DNA of 28,333 bases from JAZNOL01 sp045580815 (GCA_045580815.1 JAZNOL010000060.1:1-28333); one strand, 5' to 3'; numbered from the stretch's first letter, positions 1-6,799 are shown. Made by a program: numbers and translations. The notes: generated by a model not told the origin, from the sequence alone.

Positions 1-161
1 CTGCTGAAGAAGCACCCGCAGAAGAAGCCGCTCCCGCAGCTGAAGAATCTGCACCCGCAGAAGAAGCCGCTCCCGCAGCTGAAGAAGCTGCACCCGCAGA
101 GGAAGTTGCACCCGTAGCAGAAGAAGCTGCTCCGGCTGAAGAAGCTCCCGCGGCAGAATAA
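1..161 (+). CDS. rplJ: Ribosomal protein L10, C-terminal tail (partial)
   Basis: Only the last 53 codons are in the window, read in the frame starting at base 3 and ending at TAA 159-161. The peptide is made almost only of Ala, Glu and Pro, in units such as APAEEAAPAAEE. It lies 49 bases upstream of rplL, the place where L10 sits in the conserved rplJ-rplL pair, and Ala/Glu-rich tails on L10 are seen in many Clostridia; the assignment therefore rests on context, since the globular, rRNA-binding part of L10 is outside the window. L10 forms the base of the ribosomal stalk and its C-terminal helix binds L7/L12 dimers, so an acidic disordered tail would extend beyond the stalk-binding helix. An unrelated protein with an acidic low-complexity end is the alternative. 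Confidence 0.72.
   Translation, partial: AEEAPAEEAAPAAEESAPAEEAAPAAEEAAPAEEVAPVAEEAAPAEEAPAAE
12..89 (+). repeat. Tandem 39-bp repeat coding an acidic Ala/Pro tail
   Basis: Two 39-bp units (12-50 and 51-89) differ at only one visible base (tct versus gct at the end of the unit), followed by a decayed third unit from 90. Each unit codes for APAEEAAPAAEE plus S or A. Such in-frame repeats expand and contract by slippage, so tail length may differ between strains. Confidence 0.8.
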
Positions 162-210
162 TCAAATTTTAAAAAATTAATTTAAAAGAAATTTTAAGGA
201 GGAAACAAAA

Positions 211-582
211 ATGGCAGATTTAAATGCAATTCTTGATTCTATAAAAGAATTAAAATTATTAGAAGTAGCTGAATTAGTAAAAATGATGGAAGAGGAGTTC
301 GGTGTTAGTGCTGCTGCTCCCGTAGCTGTAGTTGCAGGCGCTGCTGGCGCTGCTCCGGCTGCTGAAGAAAAAACTGAGTTTGACGTTGAGCTCACAGATG
401 CTGGTAGCGAAAAACTCAAAGTTGTTAAAGTTGTTAAAGACGTTACAGGTCTTGGTCTTAAAGAAGCAAAAGCTGCTGTTGACGAAGCACCGAAAATGCT
501 TAAAGAAGGCGTAGGCAAAGAAGAAGCTGAAGAAATCAAAGCTAAACTTGAAGAAGTAGGCGCTAAAGTAACTCTTAAATAA
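211..582 (+). CDS. rplL: Ribosomal protein L7/L12
   Basis: This 123-residue protein is the stalk protein that recruits and activates translation GTPases (EF-Tu, EF-G, IF2). The N-terminal dimerisation segment (about 1-34, with ILDSIKELKLLEVAELVKMMEEEFGV) leads into an Ala/Gly/Pro hinge (about 35-52) and then the globular C-terminal domain, which shows the family hallmark KLKVVKVVKDVTGLGLKEAK and the ending KLEEVGAKVTLK. Length is normal for the family. A TAAGGAGG ribosome binding site at 195-202 fixes the ATG at 211. It follows the L10 tail by 49 bases and is followed by a strong terminator, as expected at the end of the rplJ-rplL unit. No oddities were seen. Confidence 0.97.
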   Translation: MADLNAILDSIKELKLLEVAELVKMMEEEFGVSAAAPVAVVAGAAGAAPAAEEKTEFDVELTDAGSEKLKVVKVVKDVTGLGLKEAKAAVDEAPKMLKEGVGKEEAEEIKAKLEEVGAKVTLK

Positions 583-600
583 TTTAAGACTTTACATTTT

Positions 601-630
601 AATCCCCGGAACGGTTTTGTACCGGGGATT
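601..630 (+). terminator. Rho-independent terminator after rplL
   Basis: A perfect 9-bp stem AATCCCCGG/CCGGGGATT (601-609 with 622-630) with a 12-base loop is followed by the T-rich run attttgtattt. It lies 18 bases after the rplL stop and just before the convergent GH2 gene's stop at 643, so it may serve both strands. Confidence 0.85.
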
Positions 631-642
631 ATTTTGTATTTA

Positions 643-2832
643 TTATATTTTCACGGTCAATCCGTAGAACAACGGAAGATATCCGTTTTTGCAATTTTTT
701 ATTTTAAGACATTTTACAACCTTAGCTTCATCAACGTCAATTTTCTTGAGATTAATAACATAATGCTCGTAATCAAAATCATAGCTGAATCTCAAAACAC
801 GTGGCGAAGAAACAGAAACAGGATTGATTCTTGAGGGTCCGTGCTGTGCGGTTGCCGTCGTAACATCAAAACCGTTTTTCATCAAATGAACATCCTGCGT
901 TCCATCGGTATATTCAACAATATACTCAAAAGCATCTTCCCCATAAGCTCCACCAATCGGATATCCCTTGGGCATGCTTGTGTTTCCGACAGTATAAATT
1001 GCCGAAGTCTGTACATTCAGCAGAATTTCCAACTCGTCCGAAATAACGTAAGGAACATCGGTAAGCGACACGGGCAATTTCCCTATTTCTGTAATCTCAC
1101 ATGGCAGTTTAGGCCCGTTTTTCATTTTGCGGATAGATTTCATGGGGTTTGCAAAAGGCGCAACAGGCTGTTTTGATTCTGCAATCATTTGTTCCCACGG
1201 ATTGCTGTCGTCAGGATTTGATATGTTTATGGGCAAGTAGTTTCCGCTTTCATTAACAGAATATGTGTGTTCTAACATATACTCAGGCGCAGGTTCAGGG
1301 TATTTCATTTTAGCAAATTCCCGTTTGAACACATCAAGGTCAGCTGTGGGATTTCTGTAAATATCAACAAGTCCCTCACGTAGAATACCGTCACTGCAAG
1401 CTAGCTCTCCCCTGCTGAATTCATACATATCCGCCCAGCACCAATAAACCGCACCGGCAATAACCGGTTTGTCCTCAGGATTATTCCAGCATTCTCTGAT
1501 TGTGCGTATATATTCGGTGAGAAGTGCAGGATTATTGTGGCAATAATATCCGCCCCATTCGGTAAGCAACAGCGGCATTTCATAAAGTTGCTCGGCACTT
1601 TCCATCATTCTTTGAGTTGTAGAATCGTAAGGATGCATTGTATAAAAATCAAATCCACAACCCGGATAATTTTTCTTGGTATCTTCTAAAGTCATAGAGT
1701 TTGCACCCGATACCATATGATATTTGTCGTATTTACGGCAAACAGCGGCAGATGCAGTTAAAAACTCAATGGTAAGACGACATTCGTTGAAGCTTAACCA
1801 GAATGCTATACTTACATGATTTCGGTCTCTTAAAACAACACGTTTCAACACTTCAAGAGCTCCGCTGCAAATTTCGGGATTGTTCATATCTGACTGCCAC
1901 AATCCCGGCTCTTCGGAAACAAGCAAGCCAAGCTCATCGGCAAGCTCAATGATTCTTTTGTTATGCGGATAATGCACAAGACGTATGTAGTTCACACCGG
2001 AATCTTTAATCATGCGCATATCTTTGACCATTTCGTCTTCTGTGAGAGTGTGACCGCTGTCACCAAACATATCGTGACGGTTTACACCGAGGATGAAAAA
2101 GGGCTCGCCGTTAAGATAAAAACGTCTACCTTTTGTTTCAAGTTTTTTAAAACCCACGCGCTGAGTAACGGTGTCACACAAAACATTGCCATCATAGGCA
2201 CTGCACTCAAGTGTATATAAAATAGGGCTGTCCGGTGACCATAAATACGGATTGTCAAGAACAAATTCTGCAACATTGCTGTCTGTTTGATTTTCAGCAA
2301 CAATTTTGCCGTTTTTGTCTTTTAAAACAGTTTTCATAACAAGATTTTCAGCATTACCGTTTACAGAAAACTCCGCAAAACAACGTGCTGTTGCAAAATT
2401 TTCAGAAAGCTCATCGTGCCAGATTATATCTTCAATATATGTGGTATTTGTGTGTTCAATATAAACATTGCGTATAATTCCGCTGTAATTTTCCCATCCC
2501 TCGGAGGGGCCGAACACAACGCCAATGTCGTATAGCTCAACAACAAGGGTGTTGCCGTTTTTATTTACAACATCGGTAATTTCAAAACGGTATTCTGAAT
2601 AGGGATACATCTCGCCGAGGAAAGTGTCATTTAAATAAATTTTTGCCGAATATGTAATACCCTCAAAAACCAGAAATGTGCGACGGTTATCTGCGGTTTC
2701 GGTCAAATTAAAATCAAGTCGGCATTCACTTTTACCAACCGGAATATCCGAAAAAGGAACAGCTCTTTTTATATAGTCACCCTCGCCGATGCGATAGTTC
2801 CATATGCCGTTAAGAGATTGTATCGCTCTCAT
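643..2832 (-). CDS. Glycoside hydrolase family 2 (beta-galactosidase/beta-glucuronidase type)
   Basis: This 729-residue protein carries the three-part GH2 core: an N-terminal galactose-binding sandwich (about 5-130, with LNGIWNYRIGEG and NRRTFLVFEGITYSAKIYLN), an Ig-like sandwich (about 135-235), and a TIM barrel (about 236-540) starting RRFYLNGEPFFILGVNRHD. The acid/base is E350 in SFNE and the nucleophile E425 in LLLTEWGG. A further sandwich of about 170 residues follows (about 555-729). No signal peptide is visible, so it is likely cytoplasmic, acting on imported oligosaccharides or glycosides. The start at 2832 is chosen over one 66 bases upstream because an AGGAGG site (2839-2844) sits 6 bases before it and the promoter lies between the two. 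The exact substrate cannot be read from sequence. Confidence 0.93.
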   Translation of the reverse strand: MRAIQSLNGIWNYRIGEGDYIKRAVPFSDIPVGKSECRLDFNLTETADNRRTFLVFEGITYSAKIYLNDTFLGEMYPYSEYRFEITDVVNKNGNTLVVELYDIGVVFGPSEGWENYSGIIRNVYIEHTNTTYIEDIIWHDELSENFATARCFAEFSVNGNAENLVMKTVLKDKNGKIVAENQTDSNVAEFVLDNPYLWSPDSPILYTLECSAYDGNVLCDTVTQRVGFKKLETKGRRFYLNGEPFFILGVNRHDMFGDSGHTLTEDEMVKDMRMIKDSGVNYIRLVHYPHNKRIIELADELGLLVSEEPGLWQSDMNNPEICSGALEVLKRVVLRDRNHVSIAFWLSFNECRLTIEFLTASAAVCRKYDKYHMVSGANSMTLEDTKKNYPGCGFDFYTMHPYDSTTQRMMESAEQLYEMPLLLTEWGGYYCHNNPALLTEYIRTIRECWNNPEDKPVIAGAVYWCWADMYEFSRGELACSDGILREGLVDIYRNPTADLDVFKREFAKMKYPEPAPEYMLEHTYSVNESGNYLPINISNPDDSNPWEQMIAESKQPVAPFANPMKSIRKMKNGPKLPCEITEIGKLPVSLTDVPYVISDELEILLNVQTSAIYTVGNTSMPKGYPIGGAYGEDAFEYIVEYTDGTQDVHLMKNGFDVTTATAQHGPSRINPVSVSSPRVLRFSYDFDYEHYVINLKKIDVDEAKVVKCLKIKNCKNGYLPLFYGLTVKI

Positions 2833-2866
2833 TATGTGCCTCCTGCATAAGTATTTTGTTGCCGCT

Positions 2867-2895
2867 ATTATATCACAAAATTTGGTGTGTGTCAA
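2867..2895 (-). promoter_or_regulatory. Consensus sigma-A promoter of the GH2 gene
   Basis: On the minus strand TTGACA (2895-2890) is followed by a 17-base spacer and TATAAT (2872-2867), with TGA just before the -10 (extended -10). Both hexamers are perfect. Transcription would start near 2860, giving a short leader to the ATG at 2832. No clear catabolite (cre) operator was recognised. Confidence 0.88.
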
Positions 2896-2932
2896 CATAC
2901 TGTTTTAATGAATTATATTACCATTAATTTAA

Positions 2933-2954
2933 CCCCCGAAACACACTTCGGGGG
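2933..2954 (-). terminator. Hairpin after the SDR gene
   Basis: An 8-bp perfect stem CCCCCGAA/TTCGGGGG with a 6-base loop lies 31 bases after the SDR stop on the minus strand. The following tract (ttaaattaat) is only moderately T-rich, so this may be a weaker terminator. Confidence 0.65.
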
Positions 2955-2985
2955 AAACTGTTATTTTATAAAATTTTTTAACAAA

Positions 2986-3786
2986 TTACGGTCTTAGTCC
3001 CATACCGCCTTCAAGTGTGAGAGTTTCGCCGTTCATATATTTAAAATCCGGTGATGCGAGCTGCACGCATACTCTGCCTATTTCCAGTTCTGAATCACCG
3101 TAATGACCTGCCGGTGGCATTTTCACGTTTGCTTTAAATGCATCCGGATATGCTTTTTCAAAATTCTCAAGCTGTGCTGTCCATGCAAGCGGACAAACCA
3201 CATTTGTGTTGATTCCGTCTTTTGCCCATTCGGTTGCCGCCACACGTGAAAATCCGCGAATTGCTTCTTTTGCTGCTGCATATGAGCTTTGTCCGTAGTT
3301 ACCGAAAAGTCCGGCTCCCGATGCAAAGTTAATAACACTGCCCTGCGTTTCTTTTAAATACGGATAGCAGGCTTTCATATAGTAAAATGTTGCATATAAT
3401 CCGGAATACATTGCCAGATTGAACTGTTCTGTTGTATGATCCTGAATAGTTACCCCTGATGCGGATGCCTGTGCGTTGTTATTCAAAACATCAATTCTGC
3501 CAAATTCTTTTATTGTTTCATTTACAACGTGACTTACAATTGCTTCGTTATCAGCACCTGCCGAAATATCAGCCGAAAATATCAGCACTTTAATTCCATA
3601 AAGCTTTTCAAGCTCTTCTTTGGCTTTTTCAAGTTTAGCCATATTTCGTCCGGTTATTACCAGGTTTGCCCCTTCTTTTGCATAAGCGGTAGCAATACCG
3701 TAACCTATAGAACCACATCTTCCGTCTGAAAGTGCTGCAAAACCGGCACCTGTAATAATCGCTGTTTTACCTGTAAAAAATCCCAT
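2986..3786 (-). CDS. Short-chain dehydrogenase/reductase (SDR) family oxidoreductase
   Basis: This 266-residue protein has the classical SDR plan: a Rossmann nucleotide-binding start KTAIITGAG, an acidic SADIS segment (about 71-75), an NNAQ segment (103-106, in place of the usual NNAG), catalytic S156, Y169 and K173 (NFASGAG, YAAAK), and a C-terminal GGMGLRP. It should carry out NAD(P)-dependent oxidoreduction of an alcohol or ketone; the substrate is unknown. An odd point is a stretch of about nine residues (FAALSDGRC) inserted in the glycine-rich loop between TGAG and GSIGYGIA, which would lengthen the pyrophosphate-binding loop. The start is supported by AAGGGGAG at 3793-3800. It is transcribed alone, from its own promoter, so co-operation with the neighbouring GH2 is only a guess. 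Confidence 0.93.
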   Translation of the reverse strand: MGFFTGKTAIITGAGFAALSDGRCGSIGYGIATAYAKEGANLVITGRNMAKLEKAKEELEKLYGIKVLIFSADISAGADNEAIVSHVVNETIKEFGRIDVLNNNAQASASGVTIQDHTTEQFNLAMYSGLYATFYYMKACYPYLKETQGSVINFASGAGLFGNYGQSSYAAAKEAIRGFSRVAATEWAKDGINTNVVCPLAWTAQLENFEKAYPDAFKANVKMPPAGHYGDSELEIGRVCVQLASPDFKYMNGETLTLEGGMGLRP

Positions 3787-3859
3787 TTTGTTCTCCCCTT
3801 TATTGTATCGTTTGTTTATATTTGCCTAATAAAATTGAATTTTTTAACTAAACATACCT

Positions 3860-3888
3860 ATTATATCATAAAACCCAAAAATTATCAA
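3860..3888 (-). promoter_or_regulatory. Sigma-A promoter of the SDR gene
   Basis: On the minus strand TTGATA (3888-3883), a 17-base spacer and TATAAT (3865-3860), again with TGA directly before the -10. It lies 74 bases upstream of the SDR ATG. Confidence 0.8.
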
Positions 3889-3993
3889 TAGCTACAGTAA
3901 AATAATTTTATTTTTAATGAATTTTATAATTTTCATCGCCAATAATAATATAAATAGATGTTTTTGAATATAAATAAACAAAGGAGTGAAGAA

Positions 3994-4467
3994 ATGAAAA
4001 AATCTGTAAAAACATATTTAATTTCAATTGCTGCAACGCTTGCGGTTGGTGGACTTTCGGCTCTGCTGACACAAAACTCGATGGAAACATTTAAAAACTT
4101 AAACAAACCACCGCTTTCGCCTCCGGGATTTTTATTCCCGATTGTCTGGGGCATTTTATACACGCTTATGGGGATTTCTCTATCACGTGTGCTTTTATCA
4201 CCGGCATCTTCAGATGTTAAAAAGAATTCACTTCAGCTTTATATCTGGCAACTTGTTTTTAACTTTTTCTGGAGTATAATTTTCTTTAATTTTGAAGCAT
4301 ACCTGTTTTCGTTTATATGGCTCATTGTGCTTCTTGCTCTGATAATAGCCATGACGCTGTCATTTTATAAAGCTGATAAAATTGCTGCATATCTGCAAAT
4401 TCCGTATATTTTGTGGGTGAGCTTTGCAGCATATCTCAATTTAGGCATTTATTTCTTAAACAGATAG
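3994..4467 (+). CDS. TspO/MBR family membrane protein
   Basis: This 157-residue integral membrane protein has five hydrophobic segments (about 7-25, 45-66, 80-100, 103-124, 131-154), the TspO fold size. Hallmarks are NKPPLSPPGFLFPIVWGILYTLMG (37-60), WQLVFNFFWS (85-94) and the C-terminal IPYILWVSFAAYLNLGIYFLN (136-156). The family (translocator protein, peripheral benzodiazepine receptor homologues) binds tetrapyrroles such as protoporphyrin IX and cholesterol-like ligands; the physiological role in anaerobic Firmicutes is not settled. AAGGAGTG at 3981-3988 fixes the ATG at 3994; an in-frame ATG 36 bases upstream has no ribosome site. No sharp promoter pair was found in the AT-rich 100 bases upstream. 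Confidence 0.93.
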   Translation: MKKSVKTYLISIAATLAVGGLSALLTQNSMETFKNLNKPPLSPPGFLFPIVWGILYTLMGISLSRVLLSPASSDVKKNSLQLYIWQLVFNFFWSIIFFNFEAYLFSFIWLIVLLALIIAMTLSFYKADKIAAYLQIPYILWVSFAAYLNLGIYFLNR

Positions 4468-4501
4468 GAATATAACCATCTCTTTGTGCCATAATAAAAA
4501 A

Positions 4502-4524
4502 GCAGTCGCTATTGTTTCGGCTGC
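4502..4524 (+). terminator. Weak hairpin after the TspO gene
   Basis: GCAGTCG (4502-4508) pairs with CGGCTGC (4518-4524), with one G-T wobble and a 9-base loop, preceded by an A run. The downstream tract is not strongly T-rich, so termination is uncertain. The same stem sequence recurs in the ferredoxin terminator (18896-18915). Confidence 0.35.
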
Positions 4525-4556
4525 AATCATTTGTTACGGACGAAAGGATAACAATT

Positions 4557-4784
4557 ATGGCATCAAAACCTTTAAAAAACCGTGATTTAAACGATTTTGG
4601 CATTGAATCGGACATCGACATTGACGACGGATATTTAAAACCTGCATCAACCACAGACTGCACCGGACTTATTGCCTCTATGCCCGAAACACAGGCAGAA
4701 AAAGAGGCATTTAACGAAATTTACAAATACGATCCCTCAACGTACACCAAAAAGATAAGGAAAAACGACCCTATTGAAATGTAA
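4557..4784 (+). CDS. Small acidic protein of unknown function
   Basis: A 75-residue protein not recognised as any family. It has no signal peptide, no membrane segment and no cysteine cluster (one Cys, in TDCTGL). The N-terminal half is rich in Asp (NDFGIESDIDIDDGYLKP) and the end is basic then acidic (YTKKIRKNDPIEM). GAAAGGA at 4542-4548, 8 bases before the ATG, supports this start over one 45 bases upstream. It is 89 bases downstream of the TspO gene on the same strand, possibly co-transcribed if the weak intervening hairpin reads through. It is likely real because of the good ribosome site and coding-like composition, but no function can be given. Confidence 0.72.
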   Translation: MASKPLKNRDLNDFGIESDIDIDDGYLKPASTTDCTGLIASMPETQAEKEAFNEIYKYDPSTYTKKIRKNDPIEM

Positions 4785-4816
4785 AATAATTTTGGTTATA
4801 CAATCCTGATAACCAG

Positions 4817-4873
4817 CAAAAGGACGTGTCTCAACAAGTGATTTTTTTCACAAATTGAGACAACGCCCTTTTG
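4817..4873. repeat. Long imperfect inverted repeat, terminator or mobile-element remnant
   Basis: CAAAAGGACGTGTCTCAA (4817-4834) pairs with its near-complement 4855-4873 over 17 bp, with one mismatch and one bulge. A 4-bp inner stem GTGA/TCAC flanks a T run in the loop. It lies between convergent genes (stops at 4784 and 4922), so it could terminate both transcripts. The arm containing TGTCTCAA also resembles terminal repeats of some insertion sequences, from memory; no transposase is present. Confidence 0.6.
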
Positions 4874-4921
4874 TTTGTATCAATTAACTTTTGCTATAAT
4901 CAAAAGCCACAAATACACCTA

Positions 4922-5992
4922 TTAATATTTGTCGTTGTATCTTGTGTTTTCATAGCCTTGCTTTTGTAACTTGGCTACCATCTTATCAAGTTTGCCTTTC
5001 CACAGTTTCTTAAACCAATTTGTATTACCAAACCATTTAACAATTGTGGGACTGATTGCATAATATGTTTTAATAAACGCTCTGCCATGCCAAGTGGCAT
5101 CAAGCTTATAGTCACGGTATCTGCGGAGTGTCCAAACCTGTGGGCAATCGTAAGAGCCATAGACACAGGTTGCTACGTAGCAACCACTACTATTAGAAGG
5201 GTTTGCTTTGCTTATTTCCTCATATGATGGAATTTCATAAGAAGAATCTATTTTTTTTATTTCATTATGCAAACCAACTATTACTTTGATAAAACTTTGG
5301 CGATTGACATTCAAATTCTTCATAGCATATTCAGCCATTATAATTGAAATTTTGTAATATCCTATACTCTTTTCGTCACCTTGATATTTCATTGCAATAT
5401 TAACCACAGTATCACAATATGATGCACAGACAGTTGTAAATAACGCGACAGTTTCAGCTTTATCATTCCAAGTTTCAACACCATAACCATTTTTCTTAAT
5501 ATTGTAAACATAGGAACTACCAAAAAGGCCTATCAGGTCTGATGCTATTTGGCGTACAATTGCTATCTGTTCATCATAATCTTTTTTGATATCGTAATTA
5601 TCATCTATGATAGATACGCATTTATTTAAAACATTAAATACTGCCTTTCTTTTGTATAAATCACCTTCTATAAGGGATTGTTTTGCTTTTCCATATGAAC
5701 TATAAAATATTGCTTCTATATTAGTTGGGTCATTTTGCTCAACTAAATTATAATATTTTTCTGTTTCTTCCCAATCCTCTTTTTCTTTTGCTCTGCGTGC
5801 ATTGGCAAGATATTTTTCAACAAAAGCAGAATTATCTACCTTTACTGTACCTTGTACATCAACCGTACCCTCTACCATCATTCTTTTCGCATCTTCAACA
5901 GAATACTTTGTTCCGCAATTTTGGCAAACATAAACCCCATCAACTTTCAATAGGTCGTTGCTATTGCACATTTCGCAAACCAGTGCTTTCAT
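4922..5992 (-). CDS. Zinc-ribbon protein with C-terminal CFI-box domain
   Basis: The 356-residue protein begins with a TFIIB-like zinc ribbon (C6, C9, C23, C26 in CEMC and CQNC) followed by KYSVEDAKRMMVEGTVDVQG. Residues about 55-110 look like a TPR-type helical pair (YLANARRAKEKEDWEETEKYY), and about 111-250 are further helices. From C271 comes a box beginning CYVATCVYGSYDCPQVWTLR, followed by YRDYKLDATWHGRAFIKTYYAISP, which matches the domain known as CFI-box-CTERM, found at the end of many otherwise unrelated bacterial proteins; its role is unclear. No signal peptide or membrane anchor was seen. AAGGAGA at 6001-6007 supports the ATG. It has its own consensus promoter and is divergent from an XRE regulator, which may control it. 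Confidence 0.85.
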   Translation of the reverse strand: MKALVCEMCNSNDLLKVDGVYVCQNCGTKYSVEDAKRMMVEGTVDVQGTVKVDNSAFVEKYLANARRAKEKEDWEETEKYYNLVEQNDPTNIEAIFYSSYGKAKQSLIEGDLYKRKAVFNVLNKCVSIIDDNYDIKKDYDEQIAIVRQIASDLIGLFGSSYVYNIKKNGYGVETWNDKAETVALFTTVCASYCDTVVNIAMKYQGDEKSIGYYKISIIMAEYAMKNLNVNRQSFIKVIVGLHNEIKKIDSSYEIPSYEEISKANPSNSSGCYVATCVYGSYDCPQVWTLRRYRDYKLDATWHGRAFIKTYYAISPTIVKWFGNTNWFKKLWKGKLDKMVAKLQKQGYENTRYNDKY

Positions 5993-6036
5993 AAAATCTT
6001 TCTCCTTTTTTATAAAAAATTAGATACCCAAACATA

Positions 6037-6065
6037 ATTATACTCCTTTTTTGCAAAATTGTCAA
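6037..6065 (-). promoter_or_regulatory. Consensus sigma-A promoter of the CFI-box gene
   Basis: On the minus strand TTGACA (6065-6060), exactly 17 bases, then TATAAT (6042-6037). Both hexamers are perfect. Transcription would start near 6030, about 38 bases before the ATG. Confidence 0.88.
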
Positions 6066-6108
6066 CTATTAGACAAAAAAATATAAACTTTTAGTTGAAT
6101 TTTCAACC
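6062..6108. promoter_or_regulatory. Candidate operator dyads between the CFI-box and XRE genes
   Basis: TCAACTA (6062-6068) overlaps the -35 of the CFI-box promoter and is mirrored by TAGTTGA (6092-6098). GTTGAA (6094-6099) in turn forms a close dyad with TTCAAC (6102-6107). Repeated half-sites in a divergent region next to an XRE gene are what an autoregulatory operator would look like, but no binding motif is known for this protein. Confidence 0.5.
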
Positions 6109-6128
6109 ATAAGAAATTAATAAAAGGG

Positions 6129-6134
6129 TACAAT
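6129..6134 (+). promoter_or_regulatory. Candidate -10 of the first XRE gene
   Basis: TACAAT lies 24 bases before the XRE ATG; no good -35 is seen at 17 bases. It is part of a longer string, ATAAAA(n3)TACAATATT(n2)AAAG, that recurs before the second XRE gene, so it may be an operator rather than, or as well as, a -10. Confidence 0.4.
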
Positions 6135-6157
6135 ATTAGAAAGTGAGGTGTTTATAA

Positions 6158-6457
6158 ATGGTTGATATGTCCAAAAAATTAAGAGAATTAAGAGTTGAAA
6201 TGGGACTTACCCAAGGTCAGGTTTCCAAAAGAATCGGTGTAACTTCTTCAATAATTTCTGCCTATGAAAACGGTATACGTCAGCCTTCTTTTGATATTCT
6301 TATAAAATTAGCCTACTTATACGGAGTATCCAGCGATTATTTATTGGGCATCAGCGACAGAAAAGCAGTCGAGCCAAAAAATCTTGTGAGTCTCGAAGGT
6401 TTGTCACCATCTAAAATATCTATTGTTAAACAGCTGATTTCAGAATTGAGAGACTGA
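6158..6457 (+). CDS. XRE-family helix-turn-helix regulator 1
   Basis: A 99-residue DNA-binding protein whose residues about 7-62 form an HTH_3/XRE domain: LRELRVEMGLTQGQVSKRIGV, then SSIISAYENGIRQPS and LIKLAYLYGVSSDYLLGI. The remaining 35 residues form a short helical tail (LSPSKISIVKQLISELRD) that may mediate dimerisation. A gaggtg ribosome site at 6145-6150 precedes the ATG; an internal ATG at codon 4 is possible. It is divergent from the CFI-box gene and 66 bases upstream of a second XRE gene. The likely role is repression of one or both neighbouring promoters. It resembles stand-alone or phage-type repressors, but there is no phage gene nearby. Confidence 0.92.
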   Translation: MVDMSKKLRELRVEMGLTQGQVSKRIGVTSSIISAYENGIRQPSFDILIKLAYLYGVSSDYLLGISDRKAVEPKNLVSLEGLSPSKISIVKQLISELRD

Positions 6458-6498
6458 TAAAATAACTTTTTTAATAAATACCCCATGTATAAAAAAGA

Positions 6499-6504
6499 TA
6501 CAAT
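6499..6504 (+). promoter_or_regulatory. Candidate -10/box of the second XRE gene
   Basis: TACAAT lies 19 bases before the second XRE start, inside the string GATACAATATTTTAAAG, which matches the one upstream of the first XRE gene. No convincing -35 was found. Confidence 0.38.
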
Positions 6505-6523
6505 ATTTTAAAGCGGTGATATT

Positions 6524-6769
6524 ATGAAACAACGTACAGATGCAAACGGCAAAAATCTTATCGGCGAAAGGTTGAAAGCCTTGCGTAGTACAAAAAAGCT
6601 TTCTCAGCGTGATTTAGCGAGAGAATTACAGCTTATCGGCATTGACATGGACAAAAATGTGATAACGAGAATTGAAACAAACAAAAGATATGTTACCGAT
6701 TTCGAGTTACAGGCACTTAAAGAAATTTTCGGTGTCAGCTATAATTATTTAATTGACGGTAAAGAATAA
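6524..6769 (+). CDS. XRE-family helix-turn-helix regulator 2
   Basis: An 81-residue protein with one HTH domain over almost its full length: GERLKALRSTKKLSQRDLARELQ, a recognition region DKNVITRIETNKRYVTD and the end LKEIFGVSYNYLIDGKE. It differs from its neighbour by a longer loop in the HTH (LQLIGIDMDKN) and lacks a C-terminal tail. The ribosome site is weak (gcggtga, 6513-6519). It is 66 bases after XRE 1 and is followed directly by a strong terminator, so the two may form a short operon, although the repeated upstream box suggests separate control. Targets are unknown. Confidence 0.9.
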   Translation: MKQRTDANGKNLIGERLKALRSTKKLSQRDLARELQLIGIDMDKNVITRIETNKRYVTDFELQALKEIFGVSYNYLIDGKE

Positions 6770-6799
6770 AAAAATCCGAAACTGTTGTTTCGGATTTTT
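6770..6799. terminator. Bidirectional terminator between XRE 2 and rimM
   Basis: A perfect 13-bp stem AAAAATCCGAAAC/GTTTCGGATTTTT with loop TGTT. A and T runs on both sides give a U tract on either strand. It begins directly after the XRE 2 stop (6767-6769) and lies 32 bases beyond the rimM stop, so it ends both convergent units. Confidence 0.92.

Noticed and set aside
2833..2898. A longer GH2 start, 22 codons upstream
   Set aside because: The consensus promoter (2895-2867) lies inside this stretch, and the AGGAGG site points to the start at 2832.
4817..4873. A complete insertion sequence
   Set aside because: The arms are 20 bases apart and no transposase lies between or beside them.
6158..6769. 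Toxin-antitoxin or prophage repressor region
   Set aside because: No toxin partner, integrase or phage gene is present beside the two XRE genes.
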